The position numbers were made by a program, and so were the translations under genes. This document shows, piece after piece, positions 1-8,539 of a stretch of 64,000 bases of DNA (positions within the stretch are counted from its first letter, which is position 1; each line of letters opens with the position of its first letter). Where the stretch lies: NCBI RefSeq assembly GCF_004137765.1, contig NZ_NOIS01000005.1, forward strand, positions 124,001-188,000, given 5' to 3'. The DNA comes from Rothia uropygialis (GTDB lineage: Bacteria > Actinomycetota > Actinomycetes > Actinomycetales > Micrococcaceae). The notes under the pieces were generated by a model. That model was not told the origin of the DNA. It saw only the letters and a list, made by a program, of their open reading frames with translations, and searched no databases.

Positions 1-1335
1 GATGATCTCGAGTCCTTCCCGCGCTTGTTCGTCCGTCAAGTTCAACGGGGGCGCGACGTGTATGCGATTGAAGTTGGCGAACGGCAGCATGCCGGCCGCC
101 TTGAGAGCGCCGATCAGCTCGTTCATTTCCGGTGAGGAGCCTCCGTACTCGGCCAACGGCTCCTTGGTGTCGCGGTTCTTGACCAATTCGATCGCCCAAA
201 AACAGCCGAGGCCCCGTACATCTCCGACCGACGGATGTCTTTCGGCGATCTCCTGCAGTCCCGGCCCAAAGATATCCGTCCCGAGGTGCGCAGCGTTGTC
301 GACCATCTTCTCGGAGGTCATAGTTTGAATCGTGGCCACCGCAGCGGCGCAGGCCAGCGGATGCCCCGAATACGTCAGCCCACCCGGATAGGGCCGTTCC
401 GCGAATGTCTGGTAAATGGCCTCGGAAATCGCGACGCCGCCCAACGGAACATAACCGGAATTGACGCCCTTGGCGAAGGTCATGAGGTCGGGACGAACGT
501 CCCAGTGCTCGACCGCGAACCAGGCCCCGGTGCGGCCGAATCCGGCCATCACTTCGTCGGCTATGTAGACAATTCCATATCGGTCGGCCAATTCGCGCAC
601 ACCCTGCAGATATCCGGGCGGGGGCAAGTATATTCCGGCCGTTCCGGGCACTGTCTCCAAGATGATGGCTGCGATCGTCTGCGGGCCCTCGAGCAGAATC
701 ACGTCCTCCAGATGCCGCAGTGCTCGCTGCGTCTCTTCCGTTTCACTGGTGGAATTGAAGTAGGAGCGGTACGGATAGGCCGGCATGAAGTGCGCGACGC
801 CCGCATCACCGTGATCGTTGGCGAACCGCCGGGGGTCCCCGGTCACGTTGACCGCGAGCTCCGTCCCACCGTGGTAACTGCGGTAGGCGGAGAGCACCTT
901 GCGCCGGCCGGTGTGCAGCCGGGCCATCCGAATCGCGTGCTCATTCGCATCCGCTCCCCCGTTGGTGAAGAAGATATGGTTCAGATCGCCCGGCGCGAGC
1001 TCGGCGATGAGCCGCGCCGCCTCGGAGCGGGCCGCGTTGACGTGGGACGGTGCGATCGTGCAGATCTTCTCGGCCTGATCCCGGATGGCCTGTACCACTG
1101 CCGGGTGCTGGTGCCCAATATTGGTGTTGACCATTTGAGACGAGAAATCGAGCAGTCTGCGTCCTTCCCCGTCCCAGACAAAAGGACCTTCGGTTTTGGT
1201 CACAGTCATCGGCTTCAAAGACGCCTGCGCGGACCAGGAATGGAATACGTGCTCACGGTCGAGGTCGTAGGCCCGCAGCCCCTCGGCGATCTCGGCCTCG
1301 CTGGGCCCCGAAATTCCTGTACCGGTGGTATTCAC
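1..1335 (-). CDS. class III PLP-dependent aminotransferase (3' end outside window)
   Basis: Fold-type I aminotransferase of the aspartate aminotransferase family (class III, ornithine/GABA/taurine aminotransferase relatives). It would transfer an amino group to or from an omega-amino acid using PLP in the cytoplasm. The frame reads open from a GTG at 1333-1335 (preceded by a GGAGG-type ribosome site) through 445 codons to the left edge, so only the last few residues are missing. The cofactor lysine is probably K289 in the motif TFAKGVNSGYVPLGG. The upstream motifs FTNGGADANEHAIRMAR and IADEVMAGFGRTG (PLP-binding aspartate) are both present. It is divergent from an SDR dehydrogenase 175 bp away, which suggests joint use in an amino-acid or amine catabolic step. 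The substrate cannot be told from sequence. Confidence 0.88.
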   Translation of the reverse strand, partial: MNTTGTGISGPSEAEIAEGLRAYDLDREHVFHSWSAQASLKPMTVTKTEGPFVWDGEGRRLLDFSSQMVNTNIGHQHPAVVQAIRDQAEKICTIAPSHVNAARSEAARLIAELAPGDLNHIFFTNGGADANEHAIRMARLHTGRRKVLSAYRSYHGGTELAVNVTGDPRRFANDHGDAGVAHFMPAYPYRSYFNSTSETEETQRALRHLEDVILLEGPQTIAAIILETVPGTAGIYLPPPGYLQGVRELADRYGIVYIADEVMAGFGRTGAWFAVEHWDVRPDLMTFAKGVNSGYVPLGGVAISEAIYQTFAERPYPGGLTYSGHPLACAAAVATIQTMTSEKMVDNAAHLGTDIFGPGLQEIAERHPSVGDVRGLGCFWAIELVKNRDTKEPLAEYGGSSPEMNELIGALKAAGMLPFANFNRIHVAPPLNLTDEQAREGLEII

Positions 1336-1510
1336 TCAGGTCTCCTCCGCATGGCTTCCGCCGAACATACTTGGTTTACACATTCTATTCGTCCCTGCGA
1401 TGAATTCGACCACACGTCTCGACGTTTGATCGGTCGACTTTCTACGGTTGCAGTGCCGGGATGTTCCCGGTCTGGCGAGGAGCCAGCTGGCTTATGAAGA
1501 AGGACATACC

Positions 1511-2308
1511 ATGCAACGATTCCAGAACCGCCGGGTCGTCATCACGGGAGCAGCCACCGGAATCGGACAGGCATCGGCCCGCCGTTTGGGTGAAGAAGGA
1601 GCAACCCTGGCCCTCGTGGATGTCAATTCCGATGATTTGGCCAAAACCGCCGACTCGGTGCGGGAAACCGGGGCCGAGGTACAGACCCACGTCGTGGACA
1701 TCTCGGACGAAGAAGCCGTCAAGGGCCTGGCTTCTGAACTCGGCAGAGCGTGGGGCGGAGTGGACGTATTGATCAACAACGCCGGAGTGGACAGCAAAGG
1801 CGGGAAGGTCCACGAATACCCCACGGAGCTTTTCGACAAAATCATCGCCGTGGATCTCAGAGGGACGTTCCTCATGACGAAATACCTCGTTCCCCTGATG
1901 TTCGAGCACGGCAAGGGAGCAATCGTCAACATGGCCTCCTTCTCGGGGCTCGCCGCGGATGCCGACCGATCCGGGTACAACGCCGCCAAGGGCGGCGTCG
2001 TGAACTTCACTCGGGCCACCGCCACGGATTATGGCTCTCGGAACATTCGCGCCAATGCGGTCTGTCCGGGAACCATCGAGACCCCTCTCGTGGACGAACT
2101 GGTGGGCGGCGCCGACGCCGAGGGCAAGAGTTTCCGAGAGCAGCAGGCTCGCGTCACTCCGCTCGAACGCTTGGGCAAGCCGGAAGAAGTCGCCGCTGTC
2201 GTCGCTTTTCTCGCTTCCGACGACTCTTCCTTCGTGACCGGCGAAACCATCACCGTGGACGGCGGGGTCATGGCCTACACGTGGCCGGCGAACGTCCTGA
2301 CCAGCTAG
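1511..2308 (+). CDS. SDR family oxidoreductase
   Basis: Classical short-chain dehydrogenase/reductase, 265 aa, the normal length. It shows the cofactor glycine motif TGAATGIG at residues 12-19, NNAG at 89-92, the catalytic serine near 143 and Y156-x3-K160 in SGYNAAK. An aspartate at the end of beta-2 (ALVDVNS) favours NAD(H) over NADP(H), by family rule. The ATG at 1511 is chosen because GAAGAAGGA lies 6-14 bases before it; a longer frame exists upstream but has no ribosome site. The gene is divergent from the aminotransferase at 1-1335. Its stop codon shares the palindrome CTAG with the stop of the opposing ATL gene. The substrate is unknown. Confidence 0.9.
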   Translation: MQRFQNRRVVITGAATGIGQASARRLGEEGATLALVDVNSDDLAKTADSVRETGAEVQTHVVDISDEEAVKGLASELGRAWGGVDVLINNAGVDSKGGKVHEYPTELFDKIIAVDLRGTFLMTKYLVPLMFEHGKGAIVNMASFSGLAADADRSGYNAAKGGVVNFTRATATDYGSRNIRANAVCPGTIETPLVDELVGGADAEGKSFREQQARVTPLERLGKPEEVAAVVAFLASDDSSFVTGETITVDGGVMAYTWPANVLTS

Positions 2309-2700
2309 CCAACGGTCATTCCAGGGTCGGCGGGGCCTTGATCGTCGAGGTTCTCGACCGCCCGGGCCCAGTCCAGGTGCAGAGAACTTTCCTCGGCCAA
2401 CAGGGTTCTGACCCGGACTCGGACGCCGCCGGCCCCCGAACGATCCGGGCGGGCGGCATCCAGGTCGAGCAGATCCTCCCGAACCCAATGCTCGTAGGCC
2501 TCCTCACCATGCCCGGGGATGATGCCTTGGGCGTTGACGACGCGCCACCAGGGCACGGAAGAACCCCACCGAGCCAGAACATTTCCGACGACGCGCGGAG
2601 ACTCCCCTACGATCCGGCCGAGGAGCCCGTAAGTTGCTACGCGGCCGGCGGGAACACATTCCACGGCGCGCAAGATGCGTTCGACGCGCAGATCGTCCAT
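2305..2700 (-). CDS. alkyltransferase-like protein (ATL, MGMT fold without the active cysteine)
   Basis: 131-aa protein with the DNA-binding domain of O6-alkylguanine-DNA methyltransferases. VPAGRVATYG at 16-25 is the family's recognition region. The catalytic PCHRV motif is replaced by PWWRVV at 50-55, so no methyl-acceptor cysteine is present. By family knowledge such ATL proteins bind O6-alkylguanine lesions and channel them into nucleotide excision repair rather than repairing directly. The start at 2700 gives the conserved N-terminus (MDDLRVERIL). It is the third gene of a glyS-GNAT-ATL run, 22 bp after the GNAT gene. Its stop overlaps that of the converging SDR gene. Confidence 0.85.
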   Translation of the reverse strand: MDDLRVERILRAVECVPAGRVATYGLLGRIVGESPRVVGNVLARWGSSVPWWRVVNAQGIIPGHGEEAYEHWVREDLLDLDAARPDRSGAGGVRVRVRTLLAEESSLHLDWARAVENLDDQGPADPGMTVG

Positions 2701-2722
2701 CCTGTTTCCCGGGTTCCGCGAC

Positions 2723-3685
2723 CTAACGGTCCGCGACCACCAGGGCCTCTTCCTCGACGCTAGCCGTTCCCCTCTGGAGGAGAGCCTCAACCAGTTCCGT
2801 GAGAATGCTCATCGAATCGTCTACTTCAATGACCACCGGGTACTGGGCCACGAGCAGAGCGAGCAACTGTTCGACGTCCTCGCCCGAACGGACTCGATCG
2901 AGGTCGTAACCGAGAAGAACCTCGGTCGCTTCCTCATCGGAGACCTCGCGCCCGGGGGCGTCAGCGTCCAAGGCACGGTAGCTGACCGCGAATGCGGCAA
3001 TTGGGGCCTTGGACCCGTTCTTCTGGGCCTCCAGTACGCCGTCCCGCATCACGATCGCGCCGTATGCTTCCGCCTCGTCCGAGAGGAACAGCCTGTTGAC
3101 CCGGCCCAAGGACTGCTCGGCCGGCGGATCCCAATCATGGACTCGTCGGTAGAAGTCCCAGACGGCCTGGGTCAGTTCAAGCGACCCCGTCGCCAAGTCT
3201 TCGATGGCTTGATCAAGGTTGCCGTCGCCGTCGACCCGCAAAGGCCTTTGGGGAAGGGCCCCGGCCTCGACTCGGATCATTCGGGTCCGCTGGATCGAGC
3301 CGAGCCCGGCCCACTGGGCGAAACCGGCACCAGAAGTCTCCGGCACAATCTTGGTTCGCAACGCCGTGATGCCCGACGGGGCGGTCTGCGCCGCTTCCCG
3401 AAGTACCTCGAAAAGGCGCTTACCCAGACCGAACCTCCGATGATCCGGTGCGACCTCGATGTAGGCCCACAGCCGGGACGAGTGCAACGAGGTCTCATAG
3501 ACCGTCCCGGCTGCGACGGGAACGCCGTCGTGTTCGGCCACGACAGTCCGTTGCCACGGTTGCTCGCCGTCCGGTCCCAGCTTCGCACGGAAGACGGATG
3601 CCTGAATGTTGTCGGCATCGGGCCAGATCTGCATCAGCTGCAGGTCGTCTCCCTCTTGCCACCCACGGATCGTGTAGTCCGCCAT
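2723..3685 (-). CDS. GNAT family N-acetyltransferase
   Basis: 320-aa protein of the GNAT superfamily. The acetyl-CoA pyrophosphate loop is visible as HRRFGLGKRLFEVLREAA near residues 82-99, and the beta-4 strand IEVAPD lies just before it. The length and a second mixed alpha/beta half suggest a tandem GNAT layout with a degenerate second domain, as in some actinobacterial mycothiol-synthase relatives, but no specific substrate is indicated. It lies 16 bp downstream of glyS and 22 bp upstream of the ATL gene on the same strand, so it is probably co-transcribed with both. Acidic composition throughout fits a soluble cytoplasmic enzyme. Confidence 0.8.
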   Translation of the reverse strand: MADYTIRGWQEGDDLQLMQIWPDADNIQASVFRAKLGPDGEQPWQRTVVAEHDGVPVAAGTVYETSLHSSRLWAYIEVAPDHRRFGLGKRLFEVLREAAQTAPSGITALRTKIVPETSGAGFAQWAGLGSIQRTRMIRVEAGALPQRPLRVDGDGNLDQAIEDLATGSLELTQAVWDFYRRVHDWDPPAEQSLGRVNRLFLSDEAEAYGAIVMRDGVLEAQKNGSKAPIAAFAVSYRALDADAPGREVSDEEATEVLLGYDLDRVRSGEDVEQLLALLVAQYPVVIEVDDSMSILTELVEALLQRGTASVEEEALVVADR

Positions 3686-3701
3686 ACCGCTCTCCCTTGA
3701 G

Positions 3702-5084
3702 TTATTTGATCAGCTGTCCCGCGAGGTAGGACTTGACCTGGTCCAAGCTGACGCGCTCTTGAACCATGGAGTCCCGCTCACGAATCGTCACGGCGTTGTC
3801 TTCGAGAGTGTCGAAGTCCACCGTGATGCAGAACGGCGTCCCGATCTCGTCCTGGCGGCGGTAACGACGACCGATCGCGCCGGACGTGTCATAGTCGACG
3901 TTCCAGTTCTTCCGCAGTTCCGAGGCGAGCTTCTCCGCGGTCGGAGTCAGCGTCTCTTTCTTGGACAACGGCAAGACGGCGGCCTTGACCGGCGCAAGGC
4001 GCGGATCCAATTTGAGGACCGTGCGGGTATCCACACCGCCCTTGGTATTGGGCGCTTCGTCCTCGGTGTAAGCATCGACCAAGAAAGCCATCATCGAGCG
4101 GGTCAGGCCGAAGGAAGGCTCGATCACGTACGGAACGTAACGCTCCCCCGTACCCTGGTCGAAGTACTCCAGCCGGGTATTGGAATGTTCATTGTGGACG
4201 CCGAGGTCGTAGTCGGTGCGGTTGGCCACACCCATGAGCTCGCCCCACTCATTGCCTTGGAAGCCGAACTTGTATTCGATGTCGATGGTCCCGGCGGAGT
4301 AGTGCGCGCGGTCGTCTTCGGGGACGTCGAACTTCCGCATGTTGTCCGGGTTGATTCCGAGGTCCACGAACCAGTTCCAGCAGTCCTCGACCCAGGTCTC
4401 GAAATACTCGGAGGCCTCAGCGGGATGCGTGAAGAATTCAATTTCCATCTGTTCGAACTCACGGGTCCGGAAGATGAAGTTGCCCGGTGTGATCTCGTTA
4501 CGGAAGGCCTTGCCGATCTGGCCGATTCCGAACGGCGGGCGCTTGCGGGAAGCAGTCACCACGTTGTTGAAGTTGACGAATATGCCTTGCGCGGTCTCCG
4601 GACGGAGGAAGTGCAGGCCTTCCTCGTTGTCCACGGCGCCCAGGTAGGTTTTCATCAGACCCGAGAACTGTTGCGGTTCTGTCCAGTTGCCGGGCTGGCC
4701 GGTCTCCGGATCGTTGATGTCTGCGAGGCCATTGGCCGGCGGATGACCGTGCTTCTTCTCGTAAGCCTCGATCAGGTGGTCGGCACGGTAACGCCGATGG
4801 GTGTGGAGCGATTCGACAAGCGGATCGGTGAACGTCTCGACGTGGCCCGAGGCTTCCCACACGGGCGTGGGCAGAATAATCGAGGAGTCCAGCCCGACCA
4901 TGTCCTCGCGCGATCGCACGAAGTTCTGCCACCAGAGTTGGCGGATGTTTTCTTTCAGCTCGGCTCCGAGTGGGCCGTAGTCCCACGCCGACCGGGAACC
5001 GCCGTAGATTTCACCGGCCTGAAAAACGAATCCGCGGCGTTTGGCCAGCGTGATGACGTTATCCAGCGTGGACTTTGGTGCCAT
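3702..5084 (-). CDS. glyS: glycine--tRNA ligase (alpha2 type)
   Basis: Class II aminoacyl-tRNA synthetase that charges tRNA-Gly, 460 aa, the usual length of the bacterial homodimeric form. Recognisable landmarks in order are [16 protein letters not shown] near the N-terminus, [15 protein letters not shown] (glycine/ATP site) around 165, class II motif 2 in FRNEITPG and [14 protein letters not shown] around 195-215, motif 3 in [14 protein letters not shown] around 325, and a C-terminal anticodon-binding domain. The ATG at 5084 is preceded by GGAG about 12 bases upstream. It heads an apparent operon with the GNAT and ATL genes. No T-box leader was recognised upstream. Confidence 0.97.
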   Translation of the reverse strand: MAPKSTLDNVITLAKRRGFVFQAGEIYGGSRSAWDYGPLGAELKENIRQLWWQNFVRSREDMVGLDSSIILPTPVWEASGHVETFTDPLVESLHTHRRYRADHLIEAYEKKHGHPPANGLADINDPETGQPGNWTEPQQFSGLMKTYLGAVDNEEGLHFLRPETAQGIFVNFNNVVTASRKRPPFGIGQIGKAFRNEITPGNFIFRTREFEQMEIEFFTHPAEASEYFETWVEDCWNWFVDLGINPDNMRKFDVPEDDRAHYSAGTIDIEYKFGFQGNEWGELMGVANRTDYDLGVHNEHSNTRLEYFDQGTGERYVPYVIEPSFGLTRSMMAFLVDAYTEDEAPNTKGGVDTRTVLKLDPRLAPVKAAVLPLSKKETLTPTAEKLASELRKNWNVDYDTSGAIGRRYRRQDEIGTPFCITVDFDTLEDNAVTIRERDSMVQERVSLDQVKSYLAGQLIK

Positions 5085-5276
5085 AGGTATTGTTCACTCC
5101 ATTAGTCGTCGCGCGTCGCCGGTTTGCGACGCGTGCAAGGGCTTGATTCGCCTACCAGCCTACCGGTTCGCGACGCGGGGACGGGTCTCGGTTTCGGCGC
5201 CGAACGGCACGGCCTCTCGTCACAGGACAGCTGCCCGGACAAAGACGGTAATAGTCGCCGTCCTATTGCGTGCGGA

Positions 5277-5282
5277 TAGACT
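5277..5282 (+). promoter_or_regulatory. -10 box for leaderless mRNA of the S4-domain gene
   Basis: TAGACT ends exactly seven bases before the ATG at 5290, with no ribosome site between. This places the expected transcription start at or next to the start codon. Confidence 0.6.
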
Positions 5283-5289
5283 CATGCCC

Positions 5290-5535
5290 ATGACGACTCA
5301 AGACGCTCAGCCAGTCGAAATTCGTGAAGACATGATTCGACTAGGCCAATTACTCAAATTCGCGAGCCTCGTGGAGGATGGCGCCGAAGCACGGGAAATC
5401 ATCGCCGAGGGCCATGTCTTCGTCAACGGCGAGCCCGAATTCCAGCGTGGGAAGCAGCTGCATCCGGGCGACACCGTTGCCCTCGGAGAGGCCACCATCC
5501 GTATTGAGCGGGAAGATTCCCCCGCCGCCGGTTAG
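5290..5535 (+). CDS. small S4-domain RNA-binding protein
   Basis: 81-aa acidic protein that is essentially one S4 RNA-binding domain: IRLGQLLKFASLVEDGAEA, then IIAEGHVFVNGEPEFQRGKQLHPGDTV. This is the YbcJ/YaaA-like group that binds structured RNA (family knowledge); the actual RNA partner is unknown. The ATG at 5290 is chosen over the in-frame ATG at 5284 because TAGACT lies seven bases upstream, a leaderless arrangement. It is transcribed alone, divergent from glyS. Its TAG stop (5533-5535) overlaps the TAA stop of the converging alcohol dehydrogenase gene. Confidence 0.85.
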   Translation: MTTQDAQPVEIREDMIRLGQLLKFASLVEDGAEAREIIAEGHVFVNGEPEFQRGKQLHPGDTVALGEATIRIEREDSPAAG

Positions 5536-6557
5536 GAGTCCATGGTCAGGACCATGCGGAACCTGGCGTCCCCGGCCATCATTTTGTCGAAGGCAGACTG
5601 GGCCTTCGCGAGGGGAACGGTTTCGATCTCGGCATTAACCCCTGTCAGAACGCTGAAACGCATGGCGTCCTCCGAGTCCTGAGAAGTTCCGGACGCATGC
5701 CCCTGTACGGCGAGGGACCCTGGGATCAATGCGAAGGGCGGAATCTGCATTGGATCGGCCGAAGCACCGACGACCATGAGCTCGCCCCGGGGTTTGAGGC
5801 CGCCCAGGACCACGGTCATGGCATCCGGCGCCGTCACGGTGGCCAACACCACATTCGCTCCACCGAGCTTGTTGAGCTCTTCGGCCGGATCGGTTGCGGT
5901 GGAGTCGATGTAATGATGAGCGCCGAGCTCGAGCGCGAGATCCTTCTTCGCGGTACCTCGAGCAATCGCGACGGTTTCGAACCCCATTTTTGCGGCGTAC
6001 TGAACCGCCAGGTGCCCGAGGCCTCCAACGCCCAGGACCGCGACGACGTCGCCCGGCCTGGCGGATGATTTCCGCAATGCATTGAAAGTTGTCACTCCAG
6101 CACAAAGCAACGGAGCCGCGTCGACGTCCGCGAGGTCGTCCGGTATCGAAGCGAGCGCTTCCGCGGGCACGACGGCGTATTCCGCGTAGCCGCCATCGTA
6201 GTGGATCCCCGGGATTTCGCCGTTCTCACACGAAACGAAATCACCGCGACGGCACGCTTCACACGTAAAATCACAGCCACCGAACCAGCCGACCCCGACC
6301 CTCTGGCCGGGAGACCACGCGGTGACGCCATCACCGACGGCATCGATTTCGCCCGCGATCTCATGACCGGGCGACCGCGGAAACTCATTGCCCATCGCCC
6401 CGGACACGGTGAATGCGTCCGAATGGCAGACCCCGCACGCGTGGACTTTGACGCGAACCTGGCCGGCACGCGGCTGTGGGATAGGGACGTTGACGATTTC
6501 GAAATTCTTATTGGCTTCGGGAACTCGGACCATCATCATATTTGTCATGTCCGACAC
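5532..6557 (-). CDS. zinc-dependent alcohol dehydrogenase
   Basis: Medium-chain dehydrogenase/reductase, 341 aa. Catalytic zinc ligands are C41 (ACGVCHSD) and H65-E66 (PGHEIAG). A structural-zinc cysteine set is present at C95, C99, C102 and C110 (CDFTCEACRRGDFVSC). The NAD(P)-binding Rossmann loop is VLGVGGLGHLAVQYA. It oxidises primary or secondary alcohols or reduces aldehydes; the subgroup resembles AdhP/AdhC-type enzymes, and the exact substrate is not inferable. The frame starts with GTG at 6557; an ATG at 6548 is an equally possible start (MTNMMMVRVPE). It converges on the S4-domain gene with overlapping stops. Confidence 0.92.
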   Translation of the reverse strand: MSDMTNMMMVRVPEANKNFEIVNVPIPQPRAGQVRVKVHACGVCHSDAFTVSGAMGNEFPRSPGHEIAGEIDAVGDGVTAWSPGQRVGVGWFGGCDFTCEACRRGDFVSCENGEIPGIHYDGGYAEYAVVPAEALASIPDDLADVDAAPLLCAGVTTFNALRKSSARPGDVVAVLGVGGLGHLAVQYAAKMGFETVAIARGTAKKDLALELGAHHYIDSTATDPAEELNKLGGANVVLATVTAPDAMTVVLGGLKPRGELMVVGASADPMQIPPFALIPGSLAVQGHASGTSQDSEDAMRFSVLTGVNAEIETVPLAKAQSAFDKMMAGDARFRMVLTMDS

Positions 6558-6608
6558 ACTACTCGCCGTTTCCCCTGATCAACGTGTGAGTTCGTGAGAA
6601 AAGGGACG

Positions 6609-7268
6609 CTACCGGAGCACGTGGCGCAGGAACTCGGAGACGTGTTTGATCTCCTGGTTGCTCACGCCGTGGCCCATCCCGGCGTAAAGCACTTTGGTCA
6701 CGTCGGTGTGATCGCGAAGCCAGTCGAGATTGAACGCGACCATTTCGGCGGGGATCACGGGATCCTCTTGATCTCGCCCGTAGAAGAACGGTATACGCGG
6801 CGACGATGCTGCGAGGGCGGGGTCGTCGAAGAATTCGTCTGCCGAATCGACCACGAACCCGGACAGGCCGACGACGGCGCGGGCCAAGTCCGGTCGATGG
6901 CGAATCACCGAACTGGCGATCGCCATACCTTGAGAGAAACCGAACAGTGAGACGTCCGCGTAGTCGGAGGACGCCTCATCGATCCAGGCGATCACGTCGG
7001 CAGCGGTCCTCGTGACTTCCTCGGCGTCGGCGGTGATGTCCTCCCCGAACGTGCCTTGAAGCTCGAACCAGCTGTAGCCCGGCATTCCGCCGGGCATGGC
7101 TCCCGGCGCCCTCATGGCCGCATAGGTGAAGCCATCTTCGGGCAGTGCGGGGAGAAGTCCGAGGAGGTCCTTCTCATGGGATCCGTACCCGTGAAGCATG
7201 AGCACGAGGTGTGTTCCGGGACGTTCGGCTTCGGGACGGGAGAATTCGACGACGGGATTTTGAGTCAT
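6609..7268 (-). CDS. alpha/beta hydrolase, phospholipase/carboxylesterase family
   Basis: 219-aa serine hydrolase of the short carboxylesterase/acyl-protein-thioesterase family. The oxyanion region is LMLHGYGSHEKDLLGL. The nucleophile serine sits in GFSQGMA, the acid is probably D in RDQEDPVIPAEM, and the histidine is in AGMGHGVS. No signal peptide is seen, so it is expected in the cytoplasm. The ATG at 7268 has AGGATGGA a few bases upstream; an open extension to 7316 has no ribosome site. It stands between the alcohol dehydrogenase and metX on the same strand with a 51-bp gap on one side, without clear coupling to either. Confidence 0.87.
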   Translation of the reverse strand: MTQNPVVEFSRPEAERPGTHLVLMLHGYGSHEKDLLGLLPALPEDGFTYAAMRAPGAMPGGMPGYSWFELQGTFGEDITADAEEVTRTAADVIAWIDEASSDYADVSLFGFSQGMAIASSVIRHRPDLARAVVGLSGFVVDSADEFFDDPALAASSPRIPFFYGRDQEDPVIPAEMVAFNLDWLRDHTDVTKVLYAGMGHGVSNQEIKHVSEFLRHVLR

Positions 7269-7326
7269 AATTTCCATCCTATGCGTGGTGGGGAGTTTCT
7301 CGCCGACACCGCCCACGCCGCATCAG

Positions 7327-8517
7327 CTATCCGAGGACCGCATCTTTCAATGCATCACCGTCGCGTAAGAATTTGCTGATCTGAGAGGTTTCGATCAGAA
7401 ATCCGTCGTGCCCGCTGGGAGAGCTGATGTACCCAACCTCAACGGGCTTCGGCAGGGCGTGGGCGAGCATCTCGGATTCTTTGGGGTAGAACAACCGGTC
7501 GGAGTCCACCGCCACGATCGTCCATCCGCAGGTAGAACGCGCGAGCGCCTCTTTGAGGGATCCTCGTCCACGGGAAACATCGTGGCTCATCAGCGCGTCA
7601 TTGACGTACAAATATGAGTTCGCGTCGAATCGACCGGCCAATTTGGATGCTTGATGGTCGAGATAGCTTTCGACCCTGTACCGACCGCGCCGGTTCACGC
7701 AGGGTCCTGTGGGGTCCTCGTCGTCCTGAGGATGCCGGCCGAAGCGGTAGTGCAACTCGGTGGCCGATCGATAAGTGATGTGTGCGATGCGCCGGGCCAG
7801 TCCGAGGCCGTCGATGGGGAAGGTCCCTGAATAGTAGTCGCCCCCGGCGAAATTGGGGTCCTGCCGAATCGCGAGCGCCTGGGCCTGACCCCACGAGAGT
7901 TGCTCGGCCGTGGACTCGGCCCCGGAGGCGATCACGGCACAGTGCCGAACGCGGTCCGGGAAAGTCACTGCCCATTCGATTGCCCGTGCGCCGCCCATCG
8001 ACCCCCCGATGACCAACGACCACCGCTCGATGCCGAGACCATCCGCGAGCACGGCTTCTGCCCGAACCGAATCGCGGATCGTGATCAGTGGAAAGCGCGA
8101 TCCCCACGGGTTCCGTTCCGGATCGATCGATGTCGGTGCGGGCGACGACGGCCCGGTCGAACCGTAACAACCGCCGATGATATTGGGACAGACCACAAAG
8201 AATTGGTCCGTGTCGATCGCAGCACCAGGGCCGATGAGCCCTTCCCACCAGCCTTCTTCTTCGGCGGCACGCCGTTCGAGCTCGCTGGCGTCGCCGTCCG
8301 CGTACCCGTGGGCCGCGTGGGTGTCCCCGGTGAGGGCATGCAGCACCAGAACCGCATTCGATGCGTCCTCGTTGAGGGTCCCCCACGTTTCGTATGCGAG
8401 AGTCGCATCAGGAATCACGGACCCCGAATCGACCAGGAGATCTCCGACATCGTAGTAATTGACTACTCCGTCTCCCCCGGTCCGAGCCTTCCTAGCCCCG
8501 GCGCCAACGATCGTCAC
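7327..8517 (-). CDS. metX: homoserine O-acetyltransferase
   Basis: Acetylates L-homoserine with acetyl-CoA, the first step committed to methionine. 396 aa, an alpha/beta hydrolase-fold enzyme with the expected landmarks: LVLHALTGDTHAAH, CPNIIGGCYGSTGPSS, the nucleophile serine in VIGGSMGGARA, the catalytic aspartate in VAVDSDRLFYP and the histidine in SSPSGHDGFLIE. The GTG start at 8517 is set by AAGGAG eight bases upstream. It follows metY by 22 bp in one operon, so the product O-acetylhomoserine feeds the MetY enzyme. Control is expected through the SAM-IV riboswitch upstream of metY. Confidence 0.96.
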   Translation of the reverse strand: MTIVGAGARKARTGGDGVVNYYDVGDLLVDSGSVIPDATLAYETWGTLNEDASNAVLVLHALTGDTHAAHGYADGDASELERRAAEEEGWWEGLIGPGAAIDTDQFFVVCPNIIGGCYGSTGPSSPAPTSIDPERNPWGSRFPLITIRDSVRAEAVLADGLGIERWSLVIGGSMGGARAIEWAVTFPDRVRHCAVIASGAESTAEQLSWGQAQALAIRQDPNFAGGDYYSGTFPIDGLGLARRIAHITYRSATELHYRFGRHPQDDEDPTGPCVNRRGRYRVESYLDHQASKLAGRFDANSYLYVNDALMSHDVSRGRGSLKEALARSTCGWTIVAVDSDRLFYPKESEMLAHALPKPVEVGYISSPSGHDGFLIETSQISKFLRDGDALKDAVLG

Positions 8518-8539
8518 ATTTTCTCCTTGTCCAGTTTTC

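Noticed and set aside
3759-5105. 448-codon open frame on the plus strand opposite glyS
   Set aside because: Antisense to a clear glycyl-tRNA synthetase with no domain of its own.
5085-5260. T-box leader upstream of glyS
   Set aside because: No T-box core sequence or specifier stem is evident on the minus strand.
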